A stretch of 64,000 nucleotides of DNA. It comes from Streptomyces sp. CB02959. GTDB lineage: Bacteria; Actinomycetota; Actinomycetes; Streptomycetales; Streptomycetaceae. The notes beneath the pieces were generated by a model. It was given only the letters and a program-made list of their open reading frames with translations. It was not told the origin of the DNA and searched no databases. Shown one piece after another: positions 8,038-15,819 of this stretch. The position numbers and the translations under genes are program-made. The DNA is taken from NCBI RefSeq assembly GCF_002803155.1, contig NZ_NNBP01000003.1, positions 248,001 through 312,000 of the forward strand, read 5' to 3'. Positions within the stretch are counted from its first letter, which is position 1. The number at the start of each line of letters is the position of its first letter.

Positions 8038-9081
8038 GTGCTGCGCTCATCTGTAGTCCGGTCGGCGGCGGCGCCCGCCCGTGACACCCTCGGATCCCTG
8101 CTGCGCCACTACGACGGTGCCGGGGCGCCGCTGTCCTGCGAGCCCGTCGCCGAGGGCCTGCTCAACCACGGCTACTTCCTCGCCACCACCCGCGGCCGCT
8201 ACTTCCTCAAACACCACCTCGACGGCGACCGGGCCGCCCTCACCCGCCAGCACCGGGCCACCCGCCGGCTGGCCGGACTCGGGCTGCCCGTCGTCCCGCC
8301 CGTGACGGGCACGGACGGGCGGACCTTCACCGTCCTGGACGGCCGCTACTACGCCCTGCACCCCTGGAAGGAGGGCCGGCACCTGGGCGGCACGGTGCTG
8401 ACCGTCGGTCAGTCGCGCCGGCTCGGCGCCCTGCTGGGGCTGGTCCACACCACGCTGGAGCAGGTCATGGCCGACCAGCCGGCGCCGCCGCGGCCGCCCG
8501 GCACGGACGCCGCCGCCGACCCCGAGCGGACCTTCGAGACGATCGACGAGCTGCTGGCACTGGCCCGCGGCGCCCGGCCCCGCACCAGCTTCGACGAGCT
8601 CGCCGAGCACCGCCTCCTGGAGCGCCGGGCCCTGCTGGAGCGGCAGACACACCGCCGCCCGGCTCCCGGTGCGGAGCCCGCGGCGGGCTGGGTGCACGGC
8701 GACTTCCACCCGCTGAACGTGCTCTACCGCGGCACCGAACCGGCCGCGATCGTCGACTGGGACCGGCTGGGCGTCCAACCCCGCGCCGAGGAGGCGGTAC
8801 GCGCCGCCGCGATCTTCTTCGTCCGCCCCTGCGGCACGCTGGACCTGGCAAAGGTCGCCGCGTACGCCGGCGCCTACCGCAGCGTGTGCGGGGCCGGTGC
8901 CGACGAGCTGGCCGCGGCCGTGCACCGGGTCTGGTGGGAGCGGTTGAACGACTTTTGGATGCTCACCTGGCGCTACCGGCTCGGGGACCGGCGCACCGAT
9001 CCGCAGTTCCCGGCGGCGGCCGCGCTGGCGGTGTGGTGGACCCGCGAATTCCCGGCCGTGCGGAGGGCGTTCACGGGCTGA
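8038..9081 (+). CDS. APH/choline kinase-like phosphotransferase
   Basis: 347 residues, GTG start. The protein-kinase-like fold of the aminoglycoside phosphotransferase family is clear: an N-lobe strand with Lys (GRYFLKHHLDGD), the Brenner motif HGDFHPLNVLY (about residue 220) with catalytic Asp and Asn, and the metal-binding IVDWDRLGVQP. A Trp-rich C-terminal helix bundle follows (WWERLNDFWMLTWRYR). The substrate is probably a small alcohol (choline, homoserine, sugar) rather than a drug; nothing in the context fixes it. The end of the gene lies inside the terminator stem shared with the convergent kinase gene. Confidence 0.75.
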   Translation: MLRSSVVRSAAAPARDTLGSLLRHYDGAGAPLSCEPVAEGLLNHGYFLATTRGRYFLKHHLDGDRAALTRQHRATRRLAGLGLPVVPPVTGTDGRTFTVLDGRYYALHPWKEGRHLGGTVLTVGQSRRLGALLGLVHTTLEQVMADQPAPPRPPGTDAAADPERTFETIDELLALARGARPRTSFDELAEHRLLERRALLERQTHRRPAPGAEPAAGWVHGDFHPLNVLYRGTEPAAIVDWDRLGVQPRAEEAVRAAAIFFVRPCGTLDLAKVAAYAGAYRSVCGAGADELAAAVHRVWWERLNDFWMLTWRYRLGDRRTDPQFPAAAALAVWWTREFPAVRRAFTG

Positions 9082-9111
9082 CGCCTGCATGGCGCCGGCC
9101 CGTCAGCCCGT
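9073..9111. terminator. Bidirectional terminator between APH-like gene and Ser/Thr kinase
   Basis: Perfect 11-bp inverted repeat (ACGGGCTGACG at 9073-9083 and its complement at 9101-9111), 17-base loop, between two convergent genes. The stop codon of the upstream gene is within the left arm. Confidence 0.6.
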
Positions 9112-9114
9112 CCG

Positions 9115-10770
9115 TCAGCCGCCGGTCGCTCCGCCCAGGGGCTGACCGGTAGTGGTGCCGGGGGTACCGCCGGTGTTCGTACCACCGTTGTTGGTGCCGC
9201 CGTTGGTGGTGCCACCGTCCGTGGTGCCACCGTTGTTGGTGCCGCCGTTGGTGGTGCCACCGTCCGTCGTCCCGCCGGTGGTGGTGCCGCCGTCGGTGGT
9301 GCCGCCGTCCGTCGTCCCGCCGGTGGTGCTGGTCGGCGGCTCCGAGCTCGGCGGCTCCGAGCTGGGCGGCGCGGACGGCGGCGGGGTGGTGGGCTGGTGG
9401 CTCGGCCGGTGGGTGTAGGTGTTCCCGCCGCCGCTGGTGCCGCCCGGGTAGGTCTCCGGAGTGGTCTGCTCGTCCGTCGGCGGCTCGGTGGTCTCGTCGG
9501 ACTGCGACGGCTGCGGGGACTGGGTGACCGGCGTCTTGGGCTTGTTCCCGGCCCCGTTGGTGTTCTGCACCGCGAAGGCCACGCCCACCGCGATGGCGAT
9601 CAGCGCGAGCGCGGCGATCAGCCAGATCTTGCCGCGGCCGCCCTTGGCCTGGCGGTACCCGCCCTCGAAACCGCCGTCGTCGTCCCGCATCCCGGGCGAC
9701 AGGATCGGCTGCGCCGTGGTCTTGCCGGCATCGGCGTGGGACAGCGCGGTGGTCTCGGCGGCCCCGCCGCGGAGGGCCATGGTGTGACCGCCGTCGGGCA
9801 GCGCGACCGGTCCGGTGTTCCAGGTGCCGGTGTGGCCGCCCTGCTCGTGCAGCATCTGCAGCGAGTACTGGACCAGGCCGCGCATCTCCTCGGCGCTCTG
9901 GAAACGGTCGTCGGGGTCCTTGGCCAGCGACCGCATGACCAGGCCGTCCAGCTCCGGCGGCACCGCGTCGGCGACCTGGGAGGGCGCCACCGGCATGTCC
10001 TGGACGTGCTGGTAGACGACCGAGAGCGGGGTCTCACCGGTGAACGGCGGCCGCTGCGCGAGGAGTTCGTACAGCAGGCAGCCGGTGGCGTAGAGGTCGG
10101 AGCGGGTGTCGACGGTCTTGCCGAGCGCCTGCTCCGGGGAGAGGTACTGCGGGGTGCCCATGACCATGCCGGTCTGGGTCATGGTCGACTGCGCCCCGTG
10201 CAGCGCCCGGGCGATGCCGAAGTCCATCACCTTCACGGCGCCGCTGTTGGTGATGATCACGTTCGCGGGCTTGATGTCGCGGTGCACGATGCCGTGCTGG
10301 TGGCTGTAGGCCAGCGCCTCCAGCACGCCGGAGACGATGATCAGCGCCTGGTCCGGCGGCGGCGCCTCGGCGTTGAGCAGCAGGTCGCGGATGGTGTGGC
10401 CCTCGACCAGCTCCATCACGATGTACGGCACGGTGCTACCACCGACGAAGTCCTCGCCGGAGTCGTACACGGCGACGACGGCGTGGTGGTTCAGTCCGGC
10501 CACGGACTGTGCCTCACGCGTGAACCGGGCCTTGGACACCGGGTCCTCGGCGAGGTCGGCGCGCAGCAGCTTCACGGCGACGGTACGGCCCAGGCGTACG
10601 TCCTCGGCCGCGAACACCTCGGCCATGCCGCCGCGGCCCAGCCGGTGCGTCAGCCGGTAGCGGCCGTCGCCCACCAGCCCGCCGTTGCCCCACAGCTCCG
10701 GTGTGTCCGAGACGTTGGAGCCGGTGGCGTCAGGATCGGACGGCCCTTGGGGGCGCTGCGTCGGTGCCAT
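9115..10770 (-). CDS. Membrane Ser/Thr protein kinase with Gly/Thr-rich extracellular tail
   Basis: 551 residues. Kinase domain (about 35-300): glycine loop GRGGMAEVF, VAVKLL Lys, catalytic HRDIKPANVII, DFGIA, and the GTPQYLSPEQA activation segment. A single membrane helix follows (IWLIAALALIAIAVGVAFAV, about 390). The outside part has no PASTA domain. It is a low-complexity chain, Thr/Pro/Ser-rich and then about 60 residues of TTDGG, TTNGG and TNNGG repeats. It probably senses the cell surface. Divergent from a second kinase; the pair corresponds to neighbouring kinase genes in other Streptomyces. Confidence 0.92.
   Translation of the reverse strand: MAPTQRPQGPSDPDATGSNVSDTPELWGNGGLVGDGRYRLTHRLGRGGMAEVFAAEDVRLGRTVAVKLLRADLAEDPVSKARFTREAQSVAGLNHHAVVAVYDSGEDFVGGSTVPYIVMELVEGHTIRDLLLNAEAPPPDQALIIVSGVLEALAYSHQHGIVHRDIKPANVIITNSGAVKVMDFGIARALHGAQSTMTQTGMVMGTPQYLSPEQALGKTVDTRSDLYATGCLLYELLAQRPPFTGETPLSVVYQHVQDMPVAPSQVADAVPPELDGLVMRSLAKDPDDRFQSAEEMRGLVQYSLQMLHEQGGHTGTWNTGPVALPDGGHTMALRGGAAETTALSHADAGKTTAQPILSPGMRDDDGGFEGGYRQAKGGRGKIWLIAALALIAIAVGVAFAVQNTNGAGNKPKTPVTQSPQPSQSDETTEPPTDEQTTPETYPGGTSGGGNTYTHRPSHQPTTPPPSAPPSSEPPSSEPPTSTTGGTTDGGTTDGGTTTGGTTDGGTTNGGTNNGGTTDGGTTNGGTNNGGTNTGGTPGTTTGQPLGGATGG
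9162..9330 (-). repeat. In-frame 15-bp-type tandem repeat coding the kinase tail
   Basis: Imperfect direct repeats of 15 bp and multiples (variants of GGTGGCACCACGGACG on the coding strand) encode five-residue units such as TTDGG and TTNGG. Because the unit is a multiple of three, copy-number change would lengthen or shorten the extracellular tail without a frameshift. Confidence 0.75.
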
Positions 10771-11083
10771 CGGTCCTCGCCGTCGAATCGATCCGCGTTA
10801 CAGCGGTAAGGTCTCGGTCTTCGCTAGAGCACGCTACAGGTTCCGCGGCACCCACCGGTCCGTCGTGGACCGGCCATCAAACCCTCCACATCCCAAGTGT
10901 GGCAAGTTCACCAGGGGTGACCGGAAACCTGGAACCCCTCATGACCGTGACCGGATCTTGCACATCTGGTCACGGAACGGGCACACAGCTTGACGTGTCC
11001 GTGGCCTGGGGCAGACTTGGCTGCGGAAATCTAGATTTTGATCGCTAGACATACGGGCAGTGCGCCTAGGGGGAAGCGGGACG
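10771..11083. promoter_or_regulatory. Divergent promoter region of two Ser/Thr kinase genes
   Basis: 313 bp between the two kinase starts, no gene inside. For the rightward gene a -35-like TTGACG (10990-10995) is followed after 17 bp by AGACTT (11013-11018), about 65 bp before the ATG. No equally good pair was seen for the leftward gene. Confidence 0.4.
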
Positions 11084-12748
11084 ATGAGCCAGGACGGCGC
11101 TCAAGGCCAATTCGGGGGCCGTTCGGTCGGCGGTGGACGTTACCAGCTTCGTGATCTTCTCGGCGCCGGCGGCATGGCCTCCGTCCACCTCGCCTACGAC
11201 AGCGTGCTGGACCGCGAGGTCGCGATCAAGACGCTGCACACCGAGCTCGGCCGCGAGCAGGCGTTCCGCGAGCGCTTCCGGCGCGAGGCGCAGTCAGTGG
11301 CGAAGCTCACGCACACCAACATCGTCTCGGTCTTCGACTCCGGCGAGGACGAGCTCGACGGCGGCATGGTGCCGTACATCATCATGGAGTACGTCTCCGG
11401 GCAGCCGCTCCGTTCCGTGCTGGACGGCGACATCACCCAGCACGGCGCGATGCCGACGGAAAAGGCGCTGAAAATCACCGCCGACGTGCTCGCCGCGCTG
11501 GAGGCGAGCCACGAGATGGGCCTGGTCCACCGGGACATCAAGCCGGGCAACGTCATGATGACCAAGCGCAACGTCGTCAAGGTCATGGACTTTGGTATCG
11601 CCCGCGCCATGCAGTCCGGCGTGACCTCGATGACGCAGACCGGCATGGTCGTCGGCACCCCGCAGTACCTCTCGCCCGAGCAGGCACTGGGCCGCGGCGT
11701 GGACGCCCGCTCCGACCTGTACTCGGTCGGCATCATGCTCTTCGAGCTGCTGACCGGTCAGCTGCCGTTCGACGCGGACTCGCCGCTGGCCATCGCCTAC
11801 GCGCACGTCCAGGAAGAGCCGCCGGTCCCGTCGAGCATCAACCGCTCGCTGCCGCCGGCGGTGGACGCGCTGGTGGCCCGGGCACTGAAGAAGAACCCCA
11901 ACGAACGGTTCCCCACCGCCGAGGCGATGCGGGACGAGTGCCTGCGGATCGCCGGCTCCGGGCAGTCCGGGGCGACGCCGCTGATCATCAGCGAAGGACC
12001 GCGGGCCCGCACCAGCGGCTCCTCGGTGTCCTCCGCGGTGTTCCCCACCGCCTCCGGCAACCCGCACACGCCGGTGCCGCCGAGCGTCCAGCAGCCGTAC
12101 CAGCCGACGCAGGCCGCCTACGGCCCCTCGACGCCGCCGCCGGTGAACAACGCCTACCCGACGCCCGTACCCGGACCGGCCCCGACGCCCGCGCCGTTCG
12201 CCGCCGGCGGCTTCCAGGCCGCGCCGCCGCCGTTCCCCGGCCCGCCCGCGCCGGTGACGGGCTCGATGCCGCCTGCGCGCCCCCGGAAGAACAACAGCGG
12301 GGTGATCATCGTTTCGGCGGTGGTGGGCGTGGTCGTGGTCACCGCGATAGCGGTCGGCATCGGCCTGAGCGCCGGTTCCAGTGGCAGCAGCGGCGGCAGT
12401 GACGGCCCGACGTCCGCGTACTCGTACTCCTACACCCCGTCGCCCACCGGCAGCGTCCGTCCCGAGGACAAGACCGCGACGGTCCAGAGCACCGAGTGCA
12501 CGAACCCGACGCCGAGCTACGCCCAGAAGGGCAAGATCCTCTTCCCCTCGTTCAAGTACAAGAACCTGGAGTCGGTCGAGGCGTGCATCAACGCCGCCGG
12601 CTGGAAGTACAAGGTGGTCAAGGAAGAGAACGACGGGCTCTGGGGCAAGAACACCGTCACGGACCAGAGCCCGGCGGGCATCAGCTACTGGGACCCCCGC
12701 AGCGGCGACACCATCGAGCTGACCGTCTCGACGGGCCGCAGCAGCTGA
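11084..12748 (+). CDS. Membrane Ser/Thr protein kinase with one PASTA-like domain
   Basis: 554 residues. Kinase domain (about 20-285): LGAGGMASVHLAYD, REVAIKTL, HRDIKPGNVMMTK, DFGIARAM, GTPQYLSPEQALG. Pro/Ala-rich juxtamembrane region, then one membrane helix (GVIIVSAVVGVVVVTAIAVG). The outside part ends with a PASTA-like module (residues about 470-550, with SVEACINAAGWKYKVV and TVTDQSPAG), which in relatives binds peptidoglycan fragments. ATG 11084 with GGGGGAAG upstream is preferred over GTG 11060. Transcribed away from the neighbouring kinase gene. Confidence 0.92.
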   Translation: MSQDGAQGQFGGRSVGGGRYQLRDLLGAGGMASVHLAYDSVLDREVAIKTLHTELGREQAFRERFRREAQSVAKLTHTNIVSVFDSGEDELDGGMVPYIIMEYVSGQPLRSVLDGDITQHGAMPTEKALKITADVLAALEASHEMGLVHRDIKPGNVMMTKRNVVKVMDFGIARAMQSGVTSMTQTGMVVGTPQYLSPEQALGRGVDARSDLYSVGIMLFELLTGQLPFDADSPLAIAYAHVQEEPPVPSSINRSLPPAVDALVARALKKNPNERFPTAEAMRDECLRIAGSGQSGATPLIISEGPRARTSGSSVSSAVFPTASGNPHTPVPPSVQQPYQPTQAAYGPSTPPPVNNAYPTPVPGPAPTPAPFAAGGFQAAPPPFPGPPAPVTGSMPPARPRKNNSGVIIVSAVVGVVVVTAIAVGIGLSAGSSGSSGGSDGPTSAYSYSYTPSPTGSVRPEDKTATVQSTECTNPTPSYAQKGKILFPSFKYKNLESVEACINAAGWKYKVVKEENDGLWGKNTVTDQSPAGISYWDPRSGDTIELTVSTGRSS

Positions 12749-12769
12749 CGGCAGCGGCACCCTGACAAC

Positions 12770-12806
12770 GGAGGGGCCGGCACGCGAACCGCGTGCCGGC
12801 CCCTCC
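12770..12806. terminator. Bidirectional terminator, kinase / bpa
   Basis: Perfect 17-bp GC-rich inverted repeat (12770-12786 and 12790-12806) with a three-base loop, between the convergent kinase and bpa genes. Confidence 0.75.
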
Positions 12807-12833
12807 GACCGTTGTGGACCCCGAGTGCGGAGA

Positions 12834-13394
12834 TCAGAGGTACGGGCCCGAGCGGGCGCCGTCGTGACCGGGCTGCTCCTGGTGGCCTTCCGCCGCGATA
12901 CCGGGCGGCAGTGCACGGCGCATCTGCTCCAGCTGGGCGCGGGCGGCCATCTGCTGGGCGAAGAGCGCGGTCTGAATACCGTGGAAGAGGCCCTCCAGCC
13001 AGCCGACCAGCTGGGCCTGGGCGATCCGCAGCTCCGCCTCGGTCGGCACCGAATCCTCGGTGAAGGGCAGCGACAGCCGCTCCAGCTCCTCGACCAGCTC
13101 GGGCGCCAGCCCGTCCTCCAGCTCCTTGACCGAGCTGGCGTGGATCTCCTTGAGGCGCACCCGGCTCGCTTCGTCGAGAGGAGCGGCCTTCACCTCTTCC
13201 AGCAGCTGCTTGATCATGCTGCCGATGCGCATGACCTTCGCAGGCTGCTCGACCATGTCCGTCACCGGAATCTCACGGGGCTCCTCGCCCTCGCCCCCGC
13301 CACCGGAGCCGGCGCTGCCGAGCGCCATGCCGTCCGGGCCGACGACCAGGACGTGCTGGTTCTCCTGCGACCGTTCGTTCATCGGCATATCCAT
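12834..13394 (-). CDS. bpa: Bacterial proteasome activator family protein (Bpa/PafE)
   Basis: 186 residues. After a flexible N-terminus come the family's long helices (PAKVMRIGSMIKQLLEEVKAAPLDEASRVRLKEIHASSVKELEDGLAPELVEEL and AELRIAQAQLVGWLEGLFHGIQTALFAQQMAARAQLEQM, described here only by their ends). The C-terminus is GARSGPYL. Bpa/PafE rings open the 20S proteasome gate without ATP through a C-terminal penultimate Tyr; the Tyr-Leu ending fits. The frame runs back to 13535, but that extension (starting MVSRET) is encoded by a degenerate parS site; ATG 13394 gives the family N-terminus MDMPMNERS. Confidence 0.88.
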   Translation of the reverse strand: MDMPMNERSQENQHVLVVGPDGMALGSAGSGGGGEGEEPREIPVTDMVEQPAKVMRIGSMIKQLLEEVKAAPLDEASRVRLKEIHASSVKELEDGLAPELVEELERLSLPFTEDSVPTEAELRIAQAQLVGWLEGLFHGIQTALFAQQMAARAQLEQMRRALPPGIAAEGHQEQPGHDGARSGPYL

Positions 13395-13518
13395 GCCGCC
13401 ATTCTCTCGTACGACAGGTGTAGAACGGTGGTGCCCCTGGCAGAAGGTGATCCACCCTTCCTGCCAGGGCAGATGGCCGTCGGCTGGGCACCGGCTTTCG
13501 CCCGTCCCTTCGCCGTAC

Positions 13519-13703
13519 GTTTCACGTGAGACCACGGAATCCCGGCTGTTTCACGTGAAACGGTGCCCTCATTGCGTTTCACGGCCTTGGCGTTTCACGG
13601 GAAGCATTGCGGCCCGGTGGTGTTTCACGTGAAACCACGGAGCGTGAAACCGCGGAGTGCGGACCGTTTCACGTGAAACACGCTCCGTTGTTTCACGTGA
13701 AAC
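13519..13703. promoter_or_regulatory. parS: parS cluster 2 (four perfect sites, one near-perfect)
   Basis: Exact GTTTCACGTGAAAC at 13548-13561, 13622-13635, 13666-13679 and 13690-13703. One site with a single mismatch (GTTTCACGTGAGAC) is at 13519-13532. Decayed copies lie between them: two mismatches at 13592-13605, and half sites near 13576 and 13644. The cluster fills the 315-bp space between the bpa start and the end of the secreted-protein gene; I see no gene in it. Confidence 0.93.
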
Positions 13704-13709
13704 AGGGCC

Positions 13710-14570
13710 TCAGCGGCGCCGCAGCCGGAGTCCGAGGAAGGCGAGCCCCAGGCCCGTGAGCGCCATCCCGGCGCCCAGCGGCAGGACCCGTTCGACCCGG
13801 GTTCCCGGGGCATCGAGGGCGTAGGGGCTTGCGGCCGGTTCCGGACCGGCCACGGTGTTGTCCGGGTCCTGCTTCGGGGCGGGCGAGGGCGCCGGCGGGG
13901 CGGGAGCCGGGGCGGGCGCGCCGGCCAGGTCACGTGGGCGCGAAGGGGCCGGCTGTGGCTCATCGGTCGCGGCGGGGCCGGGGGCCGACGAAGCCGGGGG
14001 AGCCGGGGGAGCCGGGGGAGCCCGGTGGTGGTGCGGCGTCGGCGCGGGCCGGCTGGGCGGCCGCTGCACGGGATCGGGGGCAGGGGCCTTCGGCGGCTCG
14101 GGCGGCTCGGGCGGCTCGGGGATGTCCACGTCCGCGTCCGCGGAGTCGTCCAGGGCACCGTCACCGAGGTCCGGCGCGGGGTCCGGGCTCCAGGGGAAGC
14201 CGAGGCCGAACGGGTGATGCCGGTGGTGTGGCCGCGCCCCGTGGAGGAACGGCCCGCCGAGGTGGTGCGGGAAGCCCGGCAGGGTGCCGGAGAGGCCCAG
14301 GAAGGCTTCCGGGAAGTCCCGGAAGTCGTCGGCGCCGGGAAAGTCCGGCAGGTCCGGCGTACCGGGACGGCCGGGGTACAGCTCCCCCAGACGTTCTTCG
14401 GTCAGCAGGGGATCCGCCGCGAAGTCGTCCAGCGGCTCATCGGGACGCGCGGCCGGGGTGGCCTGCTGGTCCGCGGCCAGCGCGGGGCCGGCTGTCATGG
14501 AGACGGGCAGGGCGGCGGCGACCACCAAAAGGCTTGAGGCAATGCGCGTACGGAATGCTGCAGCGACCAC
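13710..14570 (-). CDS. Secreted proline-rich protein with C-terminal membrane anchor
   Basis: 286 residues. N-terminal signal peptide (hydrophobic ASSLLVVAAALPVSMTAGPALA, cleavage likely after ALA near residue 32). The middle is acidic, then His-rich (HHLGGPFLHGARPHHRHHP), then strongly Pro/Ala-rich with EPPEPPEPP runs. The C-terminus is one hydrophobic helix (VLPLGAGMALTGLGLAFLGLRL) followed by RRR, the layout of a sorted surface protein. No LPxTG or LAxTG is seen before it, so whether a sortase acts on it is open. No known domain recognised. The stop lies 6 bp from the last parS site. Confidence 0.7.
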   Translation of the reverse strand: MVAAAFRTRIASSLLVVAAALPVSMTAGPALAADQQATPAARPDEPLDDFAADPLLTEERLGELYPGRPGTPDLPDFPGADDFRDFPEAFLGLSGTLPGFPHHLGGPFLHGARPHHRHHPFGLGFPWSPDPAPDLGDGALDDSADADVDIPEPPEPPEPPKAPAPDPVQRPPSRPAPTPHHHRAPPAPPAPPASSAPGPAATDEPQPAPSRPRDLAGAPAPAPAPPAPSPAPKQDPDNTVAGPEPAASPYALDAPGTRVERVLPLGAGMALTGLGLAFLGLRLRRR

Positions 14571-14734
14571 GGTGCCCCTCCCGTGCCGAGCCGTCGAGTG
14601 ACGTGCTCAGCGTCACACAGCGGGTAGACCGCGGCATCTCGGGCAGATCGGCCGGGTGACCTGCCGGCACGGGGAGGGGCGAGGGGCGCTCGGCGCCCCG
14701 GCGGCCACGGGCGGCCGACGTCGGGCCGCCGGAC

Positions 14735-15712
14735 TCAGACCGTCAGGACGACCTTGCCGACATGGCTGCCGGAGTCCAGGATGCGGTGCGCCTCGGCGGC
14801 CTCCGCCATCGGCAGGGCCCGGTCGATGATCGGGCGGACCTGGCCGTTGCCGATCAGCGGCCAGACGTGTTCCCGGACGGCCGCGACGATAGCCGACTTC
14901 TCACTGACCGGACGGGCCCGCAGACCCGTCCCGGTGATCGCGGCGCGCTTGGAGATCAGCGCGGCGAGGTTGAGCTCGGCCTTCACCCCGCCCTGCAGCC
15001 CGATGATCGCCAGCCGGCCGGCGATCGCCAGCGCCTTGACGTTCCGCTGGAGGTACTTGGCGCCGATGATGTCGAGGATGACGTCCGCGCCCTTGCCGTC
15101 GGTGGCCTTGCGGATCTCCTGGACGAAGTCCTGCTCGCGGTAGTCGATGAGGATGTCGGCGCCCAACTCGGCGCAGCGGGCCAGCTTTTCGGGACCGCCC
15201 GCGGTGACCGCCACCCGCGCCCCGACCGCCTTGGCGAGCTGGATCGCCATGGTGCCGATGCCGCTGGCGCCGCCGTGGACCAGCAGGGTCTCGCCGGGCC
15301 GCAGGTGCGCGATCATGAAGACGTTCGACCAGACGGTGCAGGCGACTTCGGGGAGCGCGGCGGCCGTGACGAGGTCGACGCCGGGCGGCAGCGGCAGCAC
15401 CTGACCGGCCGGGACGGCGACCTTCTCGGCGTACCCGCCGCCCGACAGCAGCGCGCACACCTCGTCGCCGACCGCCCAGCCGTGCACGCCGGGGCCGATC
15501 GCCGCGATCCGTCCCGAGCACTCCAGACCGGGGTACGGGGAGGCGCCGGGCGGCGGGTCGTAGAAGCCCTGGCGCTGGAGCAGGTCGGCGCGGTTCACGG
15601 CGCTGGCCGCGACCTCGATCAGGACCTCGCCCTCGGCGGGCTGCGGATCGGGCACTTCGGCCCAGACGAGGGCTTCGGGGCCACCGGGCTCGGGGATGGT
15701 GATCGCTCGCAT
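14735..15712 (-). CDS. NAD(P)H-quinone oxidoreductase, zinc-independent MDR family (PIG3-like)
   Basis: 325 residues, typical length. GroES-like N-terminus (PEALVWAEVPDPQPAEGEVLIEV; NRADLLQRQGFYDPPPGASPYPGLECSG), then the NADPH-binding Rossmann domain with VHGGASGIGTMAIQLAKAVGARV. Zinc ligands of true alcohol dehydrogenases are absent. Members reduce quinones or double bonds one or two electrons at a time in the cytoplasm. Preceded by 164 bp without a gene and followed by the channel operon on the same strand but not overlapping it. Confidence 0.88.
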   Translation of the reverse strand: MRAITIPEPGGPEALVWAEVPDPQPAEGEVLIEVAASAVNRADLLQRQGFYDPPPGASPYPGLECSGRIAAIGPGVHGWAVGDEVCALLSGGGYAEKVAVPAGQVLPLPPGVDLVTAAALPEVACTVWSNVFMIAHLRPGETLLVHGGASGIGTMAIQLAKAVGARVAVTAGGPEKLARCAELGADILIDYREQDFVQEIRKATDGKGADVILDIIGAKYLQRNVKALAIAGRLAIIGLQGGVKAELNLAALISKRAAITGTGLRARPVSEKSAIVAAVREHVWPLIGNGQVRPIIDRALPMAEAAEAHRILDSGSHVGKVVLTV

Positions 15713-15819
15713 GGGCGCGAGGCTACTCGCCGACCGGCCATGGGGCGAAAGGGCGGGGCCCGGCCTCGCTACAGGTCACGGCCCCGACTCCGGTCCCCGG
15801 CATCTCGTCCCACGGTCCG

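Noticed and set aside
8038..9081. Antibiotic resistance phosphotransferase
   Set aside because: The APH fold is shared with choline and homoserine kinases, and nothing nearby indicates a drug substrate.
9162..9330. CRISPR-like regular repeats
   Set aside because: Units are 15 bp without unique spacers and translate in frame to a Gly/Thr-rich kinase tail.
13395..13535. N-terminal extension of bpa beginning MVSRET
   Set aside because: The extension is encoded by a degenerate parS site and intergenic DNA; family members start near MDMPMNERS.
13576..13605. Additional parS sites at the half-matching positions
   Set aside because: They deviate at two or more positions from the palindrome, so they are reported only as decayed copies, not as sites.
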